Assembly: GCA_029204225.1 (NCBI GenBank) | Contig: CM055094.1 | Coordinates: forward strand, 6,018,548-6,082,547 | DNA: 64,000 bases | Source of the DNA: Diphasiastrum complanatum | Taxonomy: Eukaryota > Streptophyta > Lycopodiopsida > Lycopodiales > Lycopodiaceae | Direction of reading: 5' to 3' | Part shown: positions 1 through 10,976 of the stretch, piece by piece | Layout: the number at the start of each line of letters is the position of its first letter | How positions within the stretch are numbered: the first letter of the stretch is position 1 | The notes under the pieces: model-generated | Seen by the model: only the letters and a program-made list of their open reading frames with translations | What the model was told of the DNA's origin: nothing | Database searches by the model: none | Program-made: the position numbers and the translations under genes

Positions 1-1190
1 TGCCCAATCTTCGAGTTGAAAACACTTATGTCACATCCATGAGTCCTTCGGAGAAAGTATAGACACATTATTGATCTTCTACGGTGAATGAATATGTGAT
101 TGAAAGTATTTGTTTAGATTGATTACTTCTTAATATGAAGCAAGCAACAATGTGTGTGGCATTGTCTATCACAAATATTAACTACATGGAGGGCAACTAG
201 GAATGTAGAGAGATATGTGATTATGAAGTATATTACGGTGACTCATCTCGTGACAATATTGATAAGCCATGAAAATAATTACAAAGAAGAAGGGTGCATT
301 TTCTTATTAAAATTATGTTCTTCATAGCAAGATCAAGTATATTGAAATACAATATTGCTTTGTTAAAGATGCAATAAAATAGAGAATGATTACTCAGGAC
401 ACTTCCCAATTGAGATAATCTTATCAAATTTATTGGGATGAGATTTGAAAGAGATTGATATCAAAATTTCAAGATTGTCATGGATGTGAGAGAATATAGG
501 ACAAAGTGTTGTGAATTGTTAAATATAAATTATATCTCTCCGTCGTACTTTGGTCATCCATCCAAAGTATTAAGTGACATATTCAATCCCTCATGATCTT
601 TGAATCTGTAAGCCAATATTTTCAAGTCCATTTATGCATATCTAGGTAGAATATGCTTGAGACGATTATCATTTCATAAAAATAGAATCTATATATCATT
701 TAGAAACTTTGATATCAAGGTCTTTTTCAAGATGTTTCTTCCAAGGGATCAACACATTTTTCTTTTGTGAAAGATTAGCTCCTTTCAAAATAAATGCAAT
801 GTATAATTTAAACCTCAAACTTCTTAGTTGCCACATTGGATATGCACATTCATCACAAGTTAATTCACGAAATCCAAAATGGACATTCATTTCATATGAG
901 TCCCAAATTTATGCGTTTTTCAATATCTAAGATAATCTTCTTGACTTGTGATCAAATGGTCAGATTCAAATAGGTTCAAATTTGGTTTTGTGACTAGATT
1001 GTAGACCATAAGGGCACTAGTTGGAAACACAATACATCCTGCCAACCATGGGATATGCATAAGTATATATATTTTTTAATGACCATCATTGTGAAGGCAA
1101 ACATTAAATAAATTGACAACCCTCCTAATATGCAATACTTAAGCTTAGGTGAATTAACTCAAATTTTGAATTTACTATTGAGGAGTTATT
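1..1190. other. anonymous AT-rich DNA, no gene seen
   Basis: No reading frame here shows a recognisable protein motif, and no LTR ends or PBS were found. The frames are short and cut by stops on both strands. It could be old transposon debris or intergenic sequence; the sequence does not decide. Confidence 0.5.
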
Positions 1191-1193
1191 TTT

Positions 1194-1300
1194 GGGTTCC
1201 CTCATCTTATTGAACTTACAATGTTTGAGGTGCCTATCATTGTTGGCGAATGGGATCTTGGGTTCCCTCATTCTTACGGAACTTACAATGTCTGATTGTT
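1194..1300 (+). repeat. two-copy tandem repeat, unit about 66 bp
   Basis: The phrase gggttccctcat followed by gaacttacaatgt occurs at about 1195 and again at about 1261, with a few substitutions between the copies. Only two units are visible. No coding role is apparent. Confidence 0.6.
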
Positions 1301-1472
1301 ACTAAATTTACAATTATTATCTATGGTTGTTGGGAATCTAATATGGATTGTCATTTAAGCTTTTGAAAGATACCTATCTAAGTAGGGACCATAATCTTGG
1401 ATTGTGTTGTATCATTTTAACTCTCAAAAGTCCAAATGCGTTACCATAGAGCTAAGATTCTAGAAGGAAGAT

Positions 1473-1522
1473 GCAAGTACTGCATTCAATGTCATCAACA
1501 AGTACTTCATTCAATGTCATCA
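1473..1522 (+). repeat. 25-bp direct tandem duplication
   Basis: Two adjacent copies of a 25-bp unit containing cattcaatgtcatcaa differ at a single base (actgcatt versus acttcatt). The near identity points to a fairly recent slippage-type duplication. Confidence 0.7.
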
Positions 1523-1529
1523 ACCTAAA

Positions 1530-2690
1530 CATGTGAATGATTGAATGAGATAGTCTCATAAGTCACTAATTACTTGAGGCACCTCGGGGCCTAGGCTAAT
1601 TGGGAATATATTGGATATACTCAACTTGTCTACAGTGAATGCAATCGTGCAGGGCACCGTTTACATCAAGTGTCTAATGCCTTGTAATTGCGGCTCCATA
1701 GGAAAGGATGAGTGACTTTTTGCCTCCCGACAAGTGCACTTGCCGTCGATTGGATTCCAGAATCATGAATGATAAGAGGTCCAAGATAAACAAAGGAGTG
1801 CCCATGGAAGGAGCCAAGAGATGCCATGTAATGGCATGGGAACTATAATATCTGAAAAGGCACCGTGGGGTCCCCATGCTAACAAATAAAGTGGCCATTC
1901 ATAGTTGAGCATGTGGAATCATTCTATGTGCTGGAGCTGGAGGTAGCGATAGATCCAGGAGCAATTAGCCCAGGTGGAGCCTGCTGCTTCTTTGGTGCTT
2001 TGGCTTGGCAGGCTGCAGCTATAGTAGCAGCTATACGGTATACCCATTGCCAAGGGTCTAAAGATTCAATGAATCCTTCTACGTTCTCAGTGCTCACCAC
2101 TTCCAAGTTCAAAGGCTGACGCATGGCAGCTACTGCCAAGGCCGATTCTGAAGCCCAACGCTGTGATGGTCCATGGCCCATGGACCATGGGCCATGGCTT
2201 AACAACAGAGAGCGAGCAGGTAGTTATCGGTGGAAGATTTGGAAGACAAACAGGCAGGTGACTGGTGGCAGCTGTGGCGGATATGTTGGGATTCCTGAGT
2301 CCTGACTCTCTGACGGAAATGGATTACAGGAGGAACATGGGGCCTGGGCTGTTGTAGCTTTTGAGCTGGCTATAACCTATTTGTTAGAATAGATTCCGCA
2401 TCTCATCTGATCCTGAACAACTATAATACAGTGCAGTCAGGCTTGCTGATCCAAATAATAGGAGCATGATCTTTGTTGTCTACGTAAGCCGGCTGCCCGT
2501 ATTTTGAAGCCTATCCGGCCAAAATATGCATCTCCATAACTTAAGCCGGTGCCTCATCAAAAGGAAGGTGATGGGTCTGCAATTCACGTGAAATTGGGAA
2601 AACTTTGTATCGACCCAAGCCCTTCTATTCTCAACCTTTCCAAAAACTATGCTATATACTTAACTTTAGTAATAATGTAGTATGGAATGG
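1530..2690. other. intergenic DNA, no gene supported
   Basis: Overlapping frames of 60-93 codons exist on both strands near 1913-2305, but none resembles a known protein, and they overlap one another antisense. The stretch is more GC-rich than its surroundings and contains the CCATGGN palindrome at 2171-2197. Confidence 0.4.
2171..2197. repeat. CCATGGN x4 tandem repeat forming a 27-bp palindrome
   Basis: Four CCATGG hexamers start at 2171, 2178, 2185 and 2192, exactly 7 bp apart. Because the spacer bases are C, A and G, the two 13-bp halves (2171-2183 and 2185-2197) are perfect reverse complements around a single A. The block is both a heptad repeat and a near-perfect palindrome able to form a cruciform. 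Confidence 0.85.
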
Positions 2691-2693
2691 GCC

Positions 2694-2768
2694 GGGCACA
2701 GGCCATTCTGCCCGATAAGGTTTTTCCAAAATACTGGAAAGCCTTACCGGGCAGAATGGCCTGTGCCC
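2694..2768. repeat. long hairpin with 21-bp perfect stem (dispersed repeat copy 1)
   Basis: The arm 2694-2714 (gggcacaggccattctgcccg) is, apart from notation, exactly complementary to 2748-2768. The stem continues imperfectly inward through ataagg/ccttac and ttttcca/tggaaa. A second copy of the hairpin with adjoining sequence lies inverted at about 35580-35650, so this belongs to a dispersed repeat. It resembles a foldback or MITE-like element more than a gene. No TSD was identified. Confidence 0.75.
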
Positions 2769-2789
2769 GCCGGCCCATTTAATGAATTC

Positions 2790-3290
2790 TTGAACTTTTC
2801 ACATGACATCAATAAAGCATAATCGGCAGTCCGACTTTTTTTGGACCAGTCAAAAAAATTGCCACGAGTTAGGCTGACGCGGACTGACGCGTGCAGACTG
2901 ACATGCAGATTGACGTGGACTGACGCACCTTTTTTTTTGGTCAGAATTTGTTTTAAAATGGCAGTGACATTTTTTGCTTTTTAAAATGCCCAAAAAAATG
3001 GGCATAATTCTCACAAAGAATCCATTATGTATTATGGAAGGAGTCGCTGGCTTGTGCTCGAGTGTCTTCCATTGCGTAATGGGTACCTTAAACTTTTGCA
3101 CATGTACATTTTGAAGCATAATAGGCAGTTTGACTTTGACCGACCACTATGAACGTACCATGTGGTATTCGTACGGATGCCGTACGGACAAGCAGCAGAA
3201 AAGTGCAAAACCTACGTTTGTAAAAAGGCCCATATATGCACAAATGGGCATAATATTCACAAGGTATCCATTACATTAGGTTTTTTGCCT
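2790..3290 (+). repeat. diverged tandem duplication beside the hairpin
   Basis: Two successive units share, in the same order, a stretch like gaacttttcacatg, then aagcataatcggcagt/aagcataataggcagt, then a gac-ttt tract, a tttttgctttt or aaaagtgcaaaa stretch, atgggcataat-ctcacaa and a tatccatta-like end. Unit 1 is about 2790-3035 and unit 2 about 3080-3290. Unit 1 also contains a short GACTGACGYG-type minisatellite at 2872-2930. The related copy near 35270-35590 seems to have only one unit. Confidence 0.6.
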
Positions 3291-3299
3291 TTGTTTTTG

Positions 3300-4117
3300 G
3301 AGAGATCCTAAATGGTGCAATCAATCACATTAAAAATAGACACCCCATTCGAAAGGTACTAATTTCTATTTTTAAAAGGTCATGTAATGCCTTACACATA
3401 AAATGGGTGTTTGACTTTCTATATATAAAAAATTAAACATAGACAAAAAAAACTTGGAGGTTATTACGTCTAGAAAGGCCCCAACCCTGGGGCTTTCCAC
3501 GATAGGGAGACACCATTGGGTTGCCGCCCGCGAGTGACTCTAGTCGTAGAAGGCCCGAGGTGGGGGCCTTCCCTTATATATAAAGAATTGTTCAAAAAAT
3601 TCCTTTTGATTTATAGGAACTCTTAAATGACTTGCTAAAAATAGAGGTAAATAAATGCATCTTACAAATATAAATAGATGCATTTACTATTAAAAAAAAA
3701 AAAAAAAACAAACTTCACAAATGTGCAAAGTGTGTTTATTATAAATAGAAATTGTGGCACCAATGAAAAATCTGCTATATTTTGTAAAACGCTTATATGG
3801 CCAAATCATGCTTGTATAAAAATAAATATCATTAGATGATCCTAAAAAATGTGTAAGTTTTTTATTACTATATGTAATAAAAAAGAAAAAAATATCCTAT
3901 GCATTTGTAATGTGTAATTACTATAAATAATAAACAAGCAATTCTCAAGCATACTAAAAAAGACAAAAAACAATTCACAATTTTCACCTAGCGCTTTACA
4001 CCAAGGTAGAGACACACCCAAGGGCCTTCAGTGACGAGGAGGCCAAGCTCCTCCAATTGCTAAAGGCCCCCGACCAGGGGCCTTCCCCAACACAGGGTGC
4101 TCACTAGCCACAACCCA
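3300..4117. other. AT-rich DNA with three GC-rich palindromic boxes
   Basis: No gene is visible. Within otherwise strongly AT-rich DNA, three imperfect palindromes of the form AAGGCCC...GGGCCTT occur at about 3473-3497, 3547-3572 and 4061-4087. The last lies just before the homology with a copia reverse transcriptase begins. They may be copies of a small foldback repeat. Confidence 0.45.
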
Positions 4118-4700
4118 CAAGGATTCACCCAGATCCCGAATGTCGACTACAGTGAGACTTTTAGTCTAATCGTCAAACATGTGTTGATCCGAATGCTCCT
4201 GTCCTATGCTGCAGCTGCCGACCTCAAAGTACATCAACTCGATGTACAAACAACCTATTTGAATGGATTTATACAAGAAGATATCCACATGATCCAGCCC
4301 GAAGGATACGTTCTGGAAGGCATGAAAAATCATGTTTGTAAACTCCATAAAGCACTGTACGGCTTGAAACAGTCTGCCAGAGCTTGGTTTCAGAGGATCA
4401 ATTCATTCCTCATTGAACAAGGATTTAAACCTAGCACTGCTGATTGCAACGCTTATTCAACGTCAGTGCTGCAATCCTTCATTATCATCACCTTGTATGT
4501 TGATGATATGTTGCTCTTCAGCAACAATGCCAATATGGTCAAGGATTCAAAACAGATGTTCTCAGAATTCGACATGACTGATCTAAGCGAAGCTCACTGC
4601 TGTCTTGGAATTCAAATCCACAGAGACAGAGCAAATCGACTGATTTACAGCACTCAACAAAGGTATCTTCATAATGTTCTTAATCGATACAATTTGATGA
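4118..4700 (+). pseudogene. copia reverse transcriptase fragment upstream of an LTR
   Basis: The translation carries copia RT hallmarks: LDVQTTYLNGFIQEDIHMIQ, then HKALYGLKQSARAWFQR, then the catalytic YVDD motif in LYVDDMLLFSN, then DLSEAHCCLGIQIHRDR. The same RT occurs complete on the minus strand at 31751-32440 and is very similar. Homology starts around 4118 and stops abruptly after NRYNLMN at about 4700, where sequence from inside an LTR follows directly. In the other copy the reading continues CKLAHSP at that point. This is the truncated tail of one element fused to the LTR of another or the same, and it is not functional. Confidence 0.85.
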
Positions 4701-5362
4701 ACACCTGTAATATTATGTATATATATTGGATACCATCTGCGTATTCAATGATGATGATTAGATGATCAAGTGAGTGAAGAAGAGACTAAGAGAAGAGGTT
4801 TCATTCCTCATTATAGATAGAAATAAGCTTTGTAGGACATGCGGTTTCGTTCGCTACAGTCTTGTGCTCTACCACATTATTGACTTGTATACTTGATATA
4901 CTTAATCTGACACAGTTCATTTGTTCTGCATTTTAGATCTGTCAATATTGCTATGCTTATTCTTCATTCTGTCTGATCTTTCTTGTTGCTCTTTCTAATA
5001 ATAGACAATTAACTTTTAGTCTTGTCTTTCGCAAATAATTTGCGACTAATTATCAGTCGAGCACAGTTTAGCTTTTCGTGAATCATTCGTGACAGAATAA
5101 TTTGTCTTGCAATTCACGACAAATGATTCATCTAGCGCTTCATCCATTTAAATGTTTGGCTACGTAATCTAGAATGACTGTGATTTCTATCACTAAAGTT
5201 CTGTTCATTCCGATAGGCGTAGTCATGCTTACGGAGAGAGTCAAATAATTCATTCCGTTGTGCACGAACATTTTCTGTTCGAGTTTGCTTCTCGTTCGTT
5301 TCTTGTTCGAGTTCGTTTCTCATTCGTGTTCGTCATTTATTCTTCCTCCCTCTCTCCCAACA
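4701..5362 (+). repeat. 5'-truncated LTR of copia element A
   Basis: This stretch is collinear and highly similar to the reverse complement of about 29959-30608, which is the last 60 percent of a 1073-bp LTR (29959-31031). It ends in ctctcccaaca, giving the CA terminus, and a PBS-like motif follows at once. The first 420 bp of the LTR is missing. The left junction shares ACACCT with the LTR interior, suggesting a deletion between short matches. It contains frames of about 60-80 codons that are not genes. Confidence 0.8.
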
Positions 5363-5474
5363 TGGTATTTGAGGATTCTACTCACGATTCTCATTAGTCG
5401 TATCAGAGCATCTCATGATTCTCATCAGTCGTATCAGAGCTCTCACGATTTCTCAATAGTGGTATCAGAGCCAC
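5363..5474 (+). repeat. four tandem PBS-like units behind the LTR
   Basis: Directly after the LTR, units of about 31-35 bp begin at 5363 (tggtatttgagg), 5398 (tcgtatcagagc), 5429 (tcgtatcagagc) and 5460 (tggtatcagagcc). Each is followed by a ctca-gatt-ctcat-ag-like spacer. Only the last is a full match to the usual copia primer-binding site for initiator methionine tRNA. The first sits where a PBS normally lies, right after the CA end, but is degenerate. Confidence 0.8.
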
Positions 5475-5570
5475 CCTGCCATATTCTGACATAGCCAAGA
5501 AGCTAGCAGATCTAGGAGGCCAAACATTCAAACAATCAACCATCAACAAGAAAACAGACTTTAAGAAGCA

Positions 5571-8328
5571 ATGGCTTTAATCAGCAACATGCAGAACAAA
5601 ATCTGTACTATACTTAATTCTTCGGGATCTAACTTTCTAGCTTGGAAAGAAGACATATTTGATACTCAAGGGTGAAGGACTCTTCCCCTGGGTGGATGGC
5701 ACAGAAGAAATGCCTACGACAACAGGCAAAGGGCTACGCAGATGTAGGGAGAAAAATCGGACAAGGCGGTATCCTTGATATCATCTTCCATCGAAGATAG
5801 CCTTACACTTGACCTGGCTACACTCTCCAAAGCTAACGAGATGTGGGATGCACTGCTCACAAGATTTCAGACGAAATCAAGAAGTCAGATTATGATATTG
5901 AAAGATCAGCTGACGAATCTGTAGTGGGATGGAAAAGACCTCACCTCTTTCGTGAAAAAGATGAAGGATCTGTTTCTATCACTACATAACTCAGGAGCAG
6001 AGAATGCAGTATTAGCTGAGAAGCAGCTCACATATCTGTTGAAAGCCTTACCCAGATCTTTCCAGATGACACGAACCCTGCTCGCGAAAGATTCTACTAT
6101 GAACCTTGAAAAGGTGATTGTCCAGATTCGAGAGGAAGTCGAGGCCAGAGAGCATCTTGATCACAAAGATGGTTCTAACTAGGCACTCTATGGCAACAGA
6201 GAAATATCAAAGAAATAGTTCAAGCCTAAAAGAGAGTCGAATCAGAGGCAGGATTGTGACCAACAAGCAGAGGGGACCATCAAAAACAACTGGAAGACCA
6301 AATGGAGGTCGAAACGACAAGATGCAGACAAGAAGACCTGCACGAGATGCAGAAGAGACGAGCATACAGTAGATACCTGCTGGCTCAATTCCAAGATTGA
6401 GTGTATCCATTGCCATAAGAAGGGTCATGCAGCCATGGATTGCCGCCCAAACCCAAGAAACAGATCAGCACAGAACAGACAGGAGAATGATAATAGTTCT
6501 TCCTATGTCAAGGAGTCCAAGAGCTCGAAAATGGGCGAAGAAAGAACGAACAAAAATTGTTCGACCGCCTACATCTGTGAAGATGTGTGTGCAACATCAA
6601 CGTCTGACACACACGAGGTGATCCTAGATTCAGGAGCCACCTCGCACTTCGTGACATCAAGATGAATCATGTCTGATTTCAGAAGTGCAGATCCCTCAAG
6701 ATTCATAGTTCTTGGAGATGGATCTAGACATCACGTGAATGGTATTGGTTCACTATGGCTCAACACCAATGGCAGAGACAGACGACTCGAAGACATTCTG
6801 TTCATGCCAACTCTGCAGTAAGACTTGCTCTCTGTAGCAAGAATAGCAAATGCAGAGATGCGTGTGACGTTTTCTAACGAAGCATGCAACGTGATTGATG
6901 CCAGCACCAGCACTCTCATTGATCAAGGCATAAGGAAGGGCAACCTATATCATCTAAAGGTGTGCCTACCATAAGATCAAATGCATCAGACCCATGATGA
7001 CTTGCCAGACACTCTATGGCACAGAAGACTCTGCCACATGAACTCAATGGCATTCTACCAGGCAAGTCATCATGGAAAAATAACAGGGGTCAACATCTCG
7101 AATGCAACCAGTTTGACCACCTGTGATGCATGTTTGAAAGACAATTTGTCACACACACCATTCGTCAAAGACTCCTACAGAATGACAAAGATTCTGAAAC
7201 TGGTGCACTCTGACATCTACGGTCCATTCAACGTAATCTCAGTAGGAGGTTCAAAATACTATATAACCTTCATTGATGATTATAACAAGTTTGACAGAGT
7301 GTATTTTATTCAGAATAAATTTGAAGCACTCGATAAACTCACAGAATATGTGAATTGGACTGAGAGATGCACAAGTAGCAAGGTGAAGCAAATCAGAACA
7401 GATCGAGGTGGCAAATATATCTTGAATCGCTTTATTGACTTCTGCAATGATCGTGGCATCATTCACAGAAGAACTGCAGCCTACACACCACAGCACAATG
7501 GTGTTGCTAAACAATAGAACAGGACCCTGATGGAAGCAGCTAGATGCATGATGGCATACTCGAAGGCTCCAAGGGCACTGTGGGCTGAAGCAGTAGCTAC
7601 AGCCGCATACATCCAAAATAGGACAGGTAAATCTGGTGTTCCTCACACGATACCACATGAGCTATGATGGGGTAGAAAACCCAACCTGTCTCACGTCAGA
7701 ATATTTGGCTGTGCAGCATATGCACATATTCCTGAAAAGTTTCGCAAGAAGCTTGATGAGAAAGCCGAGCAAGGATTTCTGGTAGGTTATGATAATAATT
7801 CTTCATACTACAGAATCTACATGCCAGACACGAACACTGTGAAAACAATGAGGGATGTCAAATTCGACGAGAGTAGGACAATGGCCAACGAAGACCCTGT
7901 TAGCTATGAAGTTATGAAAAGATAGTACTACGACATGCCACCAACATCACAGGGAGCAGAGGTCAAACACGAAAATGAAGATTTTTGAGTCGTCTCTCAT
8001 TTGAGCGATGAATCCGACGAAGAAAAATTCGAGAGGCAACTTGTCGCCGCAGTTCTTGTAAACCAAGATGGTTCCGGATCGAGCAGAGCAGACAAGGGCA
8101 AAGGCATAGGTGTTCCGAGAGGATCTCCCAGAAGGTCGACAAGACCACGAAGAGCGCCAGCAAGATTTGTGACAGGCAGCTCAGCTTCCACATTAGAAGA
8201 ATTCTGCGGGTTCAGTGACGAACCACAGACATTCGAGGAGGCGATTGAAGGTCCAAAAAAGGACAAATGGATCCAAGCCATGAACGAAGAGATGGAGTCC
8301 ATGAGGAAGAACCGGGTATGGACATTGC
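5571..8328 (+). pseudogene. decayed copia element A: gag, protease, integrase
   Basis: Gag begins near 5571 (MALISNMQNK) and is broken by frameshifts and stops. Around 5890 a TAG stands where related gags read through. Readable later parts include the protease motif LDSGATSHFVTS at about 6630-6660. Next come the integrase zinc-finger residues (LWHRRLCHMN, CDACLKD) and core landmarks HSDIYGPF, FIDDYNKF and RTDRGGKY, then YTPQHNGVA near 7490. The integrase tail (WGRKPNLSHVRIFGCAAYAH) and the stretch leading into RT (EAIEGPKKDKWIQAMNEEME) follow up to about 8328. At least six in-frame stops or frameshifts make it non-coding. It is interrupted at 8329 by an antisense gag fragment. Confidence 0.85.
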
Positions 8329-8620
8329 TCTCTTCTTGTATTTGGTTTGTTCTTGGGCAGCTTGAGGCTCTTCCTCAACTCCTAGAACTATGTCAAAGAG
8401 GTCATGGATCACTTGGAGTGATTCCATCCTCACTTTCCAAATGGAATAATTTGTGGAAGTGAGTCTCTCACTTGATTCCAACAAATAACCACCCATGGAT
8501 GACATTGTAGAATAAATGCTCTTCTAAAATCACAAAGATATATGAATTTTAAAGATCTATGAAAGGCCTAAAGCTCACAAGATTGCCTATAGCCTTGTCT
8601 CTATCAAACTAGCCATTATC
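8329..8620 (-). pseudogene. antisense copia gag fragment inside element A
   Basis: Read on the minus strand from 8505, the frame starts MSSMGGYLLESSERL and continues STNYSIWKVRMES and VLGVEEEPQ. This is the N-terminus of the gag family also seen at 17944, 10976 and 59773. It stops abruptly at about 8329, joining sequence of element A. 8506-8620 is the untranslated leader of the same fragment. No LTR or PBS accompanies it, so it is a partial copy caught between the integrase and RT regions of element A. Confidence 0.75.
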
Positions 8621-9235
8621 TCATAAGCGCAAGACTATCAAATGCAAATGGGTTTTCAAACTCAAATACGGACTAGACGAAATACAAGGCAAGACTGGTA
8701 GCGAAGGGTTTCTCTTAGAGATACGGAATTGACTACTCTGAAACCTTCTCTCCTGTCATCAAACATTCATCCCTATGTCTGTTGTTGGCATATGCATCAG
8801 CTTATGACCTCGGGATCCACATTGTGGACGAGAAGACAGCTTTCTTGCATGGCGAATTAGACAAAGAGGTCTACATGGATCAACCCCCAGGATTTGTCTC
8901 GAATTCACTTCCTGACTATGTATGCAGAATGCATAGAAGCATCTACGGTCTGAAGCAATCAACCCGACAATGGTACAAGAAGAAGGATTAGGCCCTGAAA
9001 TCATTGGGATTCAAGCCTCTGTTGGCTGACTCCAATGTGTATGTCATAATTATAGATGGGCAGATCATCATAGTGGCTATATATGTGGACGGCACTCTGA
9101 TACTTTGCAGGAGTGAGCAGCTAATTGCTGAAGTAAAGACAGACATCTCGAAGCATTTCGAGATAGTGGATCTGGGAGAAGCCAGGTGTTACCTAGGCTT
9201 ACAAATTGAAAGGGACTATGAGAGAGGCAAGTTAT
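8621..9235 (+). pseudogene. element A reverse transcriptase, first part
   Basis: The frame resumes with KCKWVFKLKYG at about 8645, then breaks, then runs KTAFLHGELDKEVYMDQPPG and MHRSIYGLKQSTRQWY to a stop at about 8989. It continues from 9004 with GFKPLLADSNVYV and DLGEARCYLGLQIERDY. The catalytic motif at 9082-9093 reads YVDG instead of YVDD, so one of the metal-binding aspartates is gone. The sequence stops at 9235, where a nested element begins, and resumes at 12541. Confidence 0.85.
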
Positions 9236-10026
9236 TGACAAAATTTCCAAAATTCACACGTGTGGGGAATGTCCACAAGTATGATGGACCTAATTAAGTT
9301 TTGTGATTAGCACAATAACCTGATTCTAGATTGATTAGCAAGATCTAGTTCAGAAGAAATGGCTTAACCACAATCTAGCATGCTAAGCAACTGAATATGA
9401 TAGCAATGAGTCAATAATGAGCAAAAGTACAAGATATCAATGTATAAGCATTAGCTTCAACACGAGTTAGAGAGAGAAAGATAGAGAGATAACAAACAAA
9501 ATAGTTTAGATCCAAAATGGCATGAGGTAGCTACAAAACTTCGGTTCTTCATCATTCTGTGAGGAGAGCTACACATATTTATGGAGTCTGAGGTAGCTTG
9601 AGGTAGAACCACATCCATTCATTACAAAATGACATCTGAAGTGACATCTAGAGTCTATGTGACATTTGTCACTTGCCATGCATGAAATTCTACTAACTTT
9701 TTACAAATGTGCTAGTTCTAACTAACAAAGTACAAATCATCATGCATGTGTCCATTACACTTTGTGCATGCCTTGCATGTCACTATGGATCACTTACAAT
9801 TAATGCATGTGAATTGCCATGAGTTTCTGCAAGCATGACTTTGCTAATTTCATGTCTACAAATTATATGCAAGTTGTATTCTTCAATCTAGACATTACAT
9901 AACCATGTAGCTCAAGTTCTATGTAGGCCAAACTTGGCATTTTGCATTTATGAGCTACATACTTGCATGGTACAACATTTGTAGCAAGCCAAGAAATCAA
10001 TATGGATTGTTTTTCCAATTTTAACA
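9236..10026 (-). repeat. 3' LTR of the nested element
   Basis: It begins tgacaaaatttcc and ends ccaattttaaca in plus-strand reading. It contains the palindrome CACACGTGTG at 9255-9264 and matches 11745-12535 throughout with scattered substitutions. Confidence 0.95.
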
Positions 10027-10234
10027 CTCCTCATTTTAATAATCTATATTGATTTGAACATGGATCTTGGTATAGCTCCAAGATTGGCTCTATGCTTGAT
10101 GAAGGACTTTTTCTCAAAGGTTTGGCGAGCATATCAGCAATACAAGATGATGTGTTGATGTGCTCCAAATTGATTTCCCCTCCATTGAGCTTCTCTCTCA
10201 CGAAGTGATGTGCAACTTCGATATGCTTGCTCCT

Positions 10235-10976
10235 TCAATGGAATATCAGGTTGTTGGCAAGGGCTTGGGCTGAAATGTTGTCACACATGATCATAGGTAG
10301 ATCCTGTTCCAAGATTATCTTTAGTTCCACTAGTAACCTCTTGATCCAAAGCACTTCCTTTGTTGTTGTAGTGAGTGCCTTGTACTCAGCTTCACATGAT
10401 GAGAGTGATACAGTATCTTGCTTTTTGGAAAGCCAAGATATCAAGTTTCCTCCAAGATATATGACATAAGCACTTGTAGATTTTCGATTTGCTCTATCAC
10501 TTGCAAAATTCGAGTCAGAATAACCAATAATAGAAAGATCTTCACTTTTATACAATAAACCAAAATCAAAAGTTGAAGATATATATCTAAGCACTCTCTT
10601 GGCCATTTTTCAATGATAGATAGTAGGATTTTGCATAGCCTGGCTCAACTTATGAACACTTAAGCTTATGTCAGATCTAGTTATTGTGATCCAAATTAAG
10701 GAGCCTATAAGACTTCTAAAAAGTGTGATGTCCACGAAGGATCTTTCATCACCTTTGTTAGAATCCTTTACATTTTGCTCCACAGGTATTTCTATACTCT
10801 TACAATTCAACATGTTGAATTTCAGCCTGTGCTTGAGGCTCCTCCTCAACACCAAGCACAATATCCATAACATCCTGGAGTATCAAAATAGACTCCATTC
10901 TGAACTTCCAAATTGAGTAATTAGAAGTGTTTAGTCTTTCACTGGCTTCTAGAAGATATCCTCCCTGAGATGCCAT
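10235..10976 (-). pseudogene. gag start fused to RT/RNase H of the nested element
   Basis: On the minus strand the ATG at 10976 opens MASQGGYLLEASERL, then SNYSIWKFRMES, DVMDIVLGVEEEPQ. About 58 codons in, it runs straight into the C-terminal RT region (FNMLNCKSIEIPVEQNVK, RSFVDITLFRSLIGSL, ITRSDISLSVHKLSQAM). RNase H follows (YSDSNFASDRANRKSTSAY and SSCEAEYKALTTTTKEVLW), ending after DNISAQALANN. Protease, integrase and most of RT are missing. A frame change near 10608 separates the two RT/RNase H pieces. The gag-RT junction falls at the QAQAEIQ/KFNML boundary. Confidence 0.85.

Noticed and set aside
1913-2305. Overlapping ORFs on both strands around 2 kb as a possible gene
   Set aside because: No homology, no codon-usage signal by eye, mutual antisense overlap and a palindrome inside.
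4166-4348. Antisense ORFs across copia RT and integrase regions
   Set aside because: Shadow frames of the true pol reading frame on the opposite strand.
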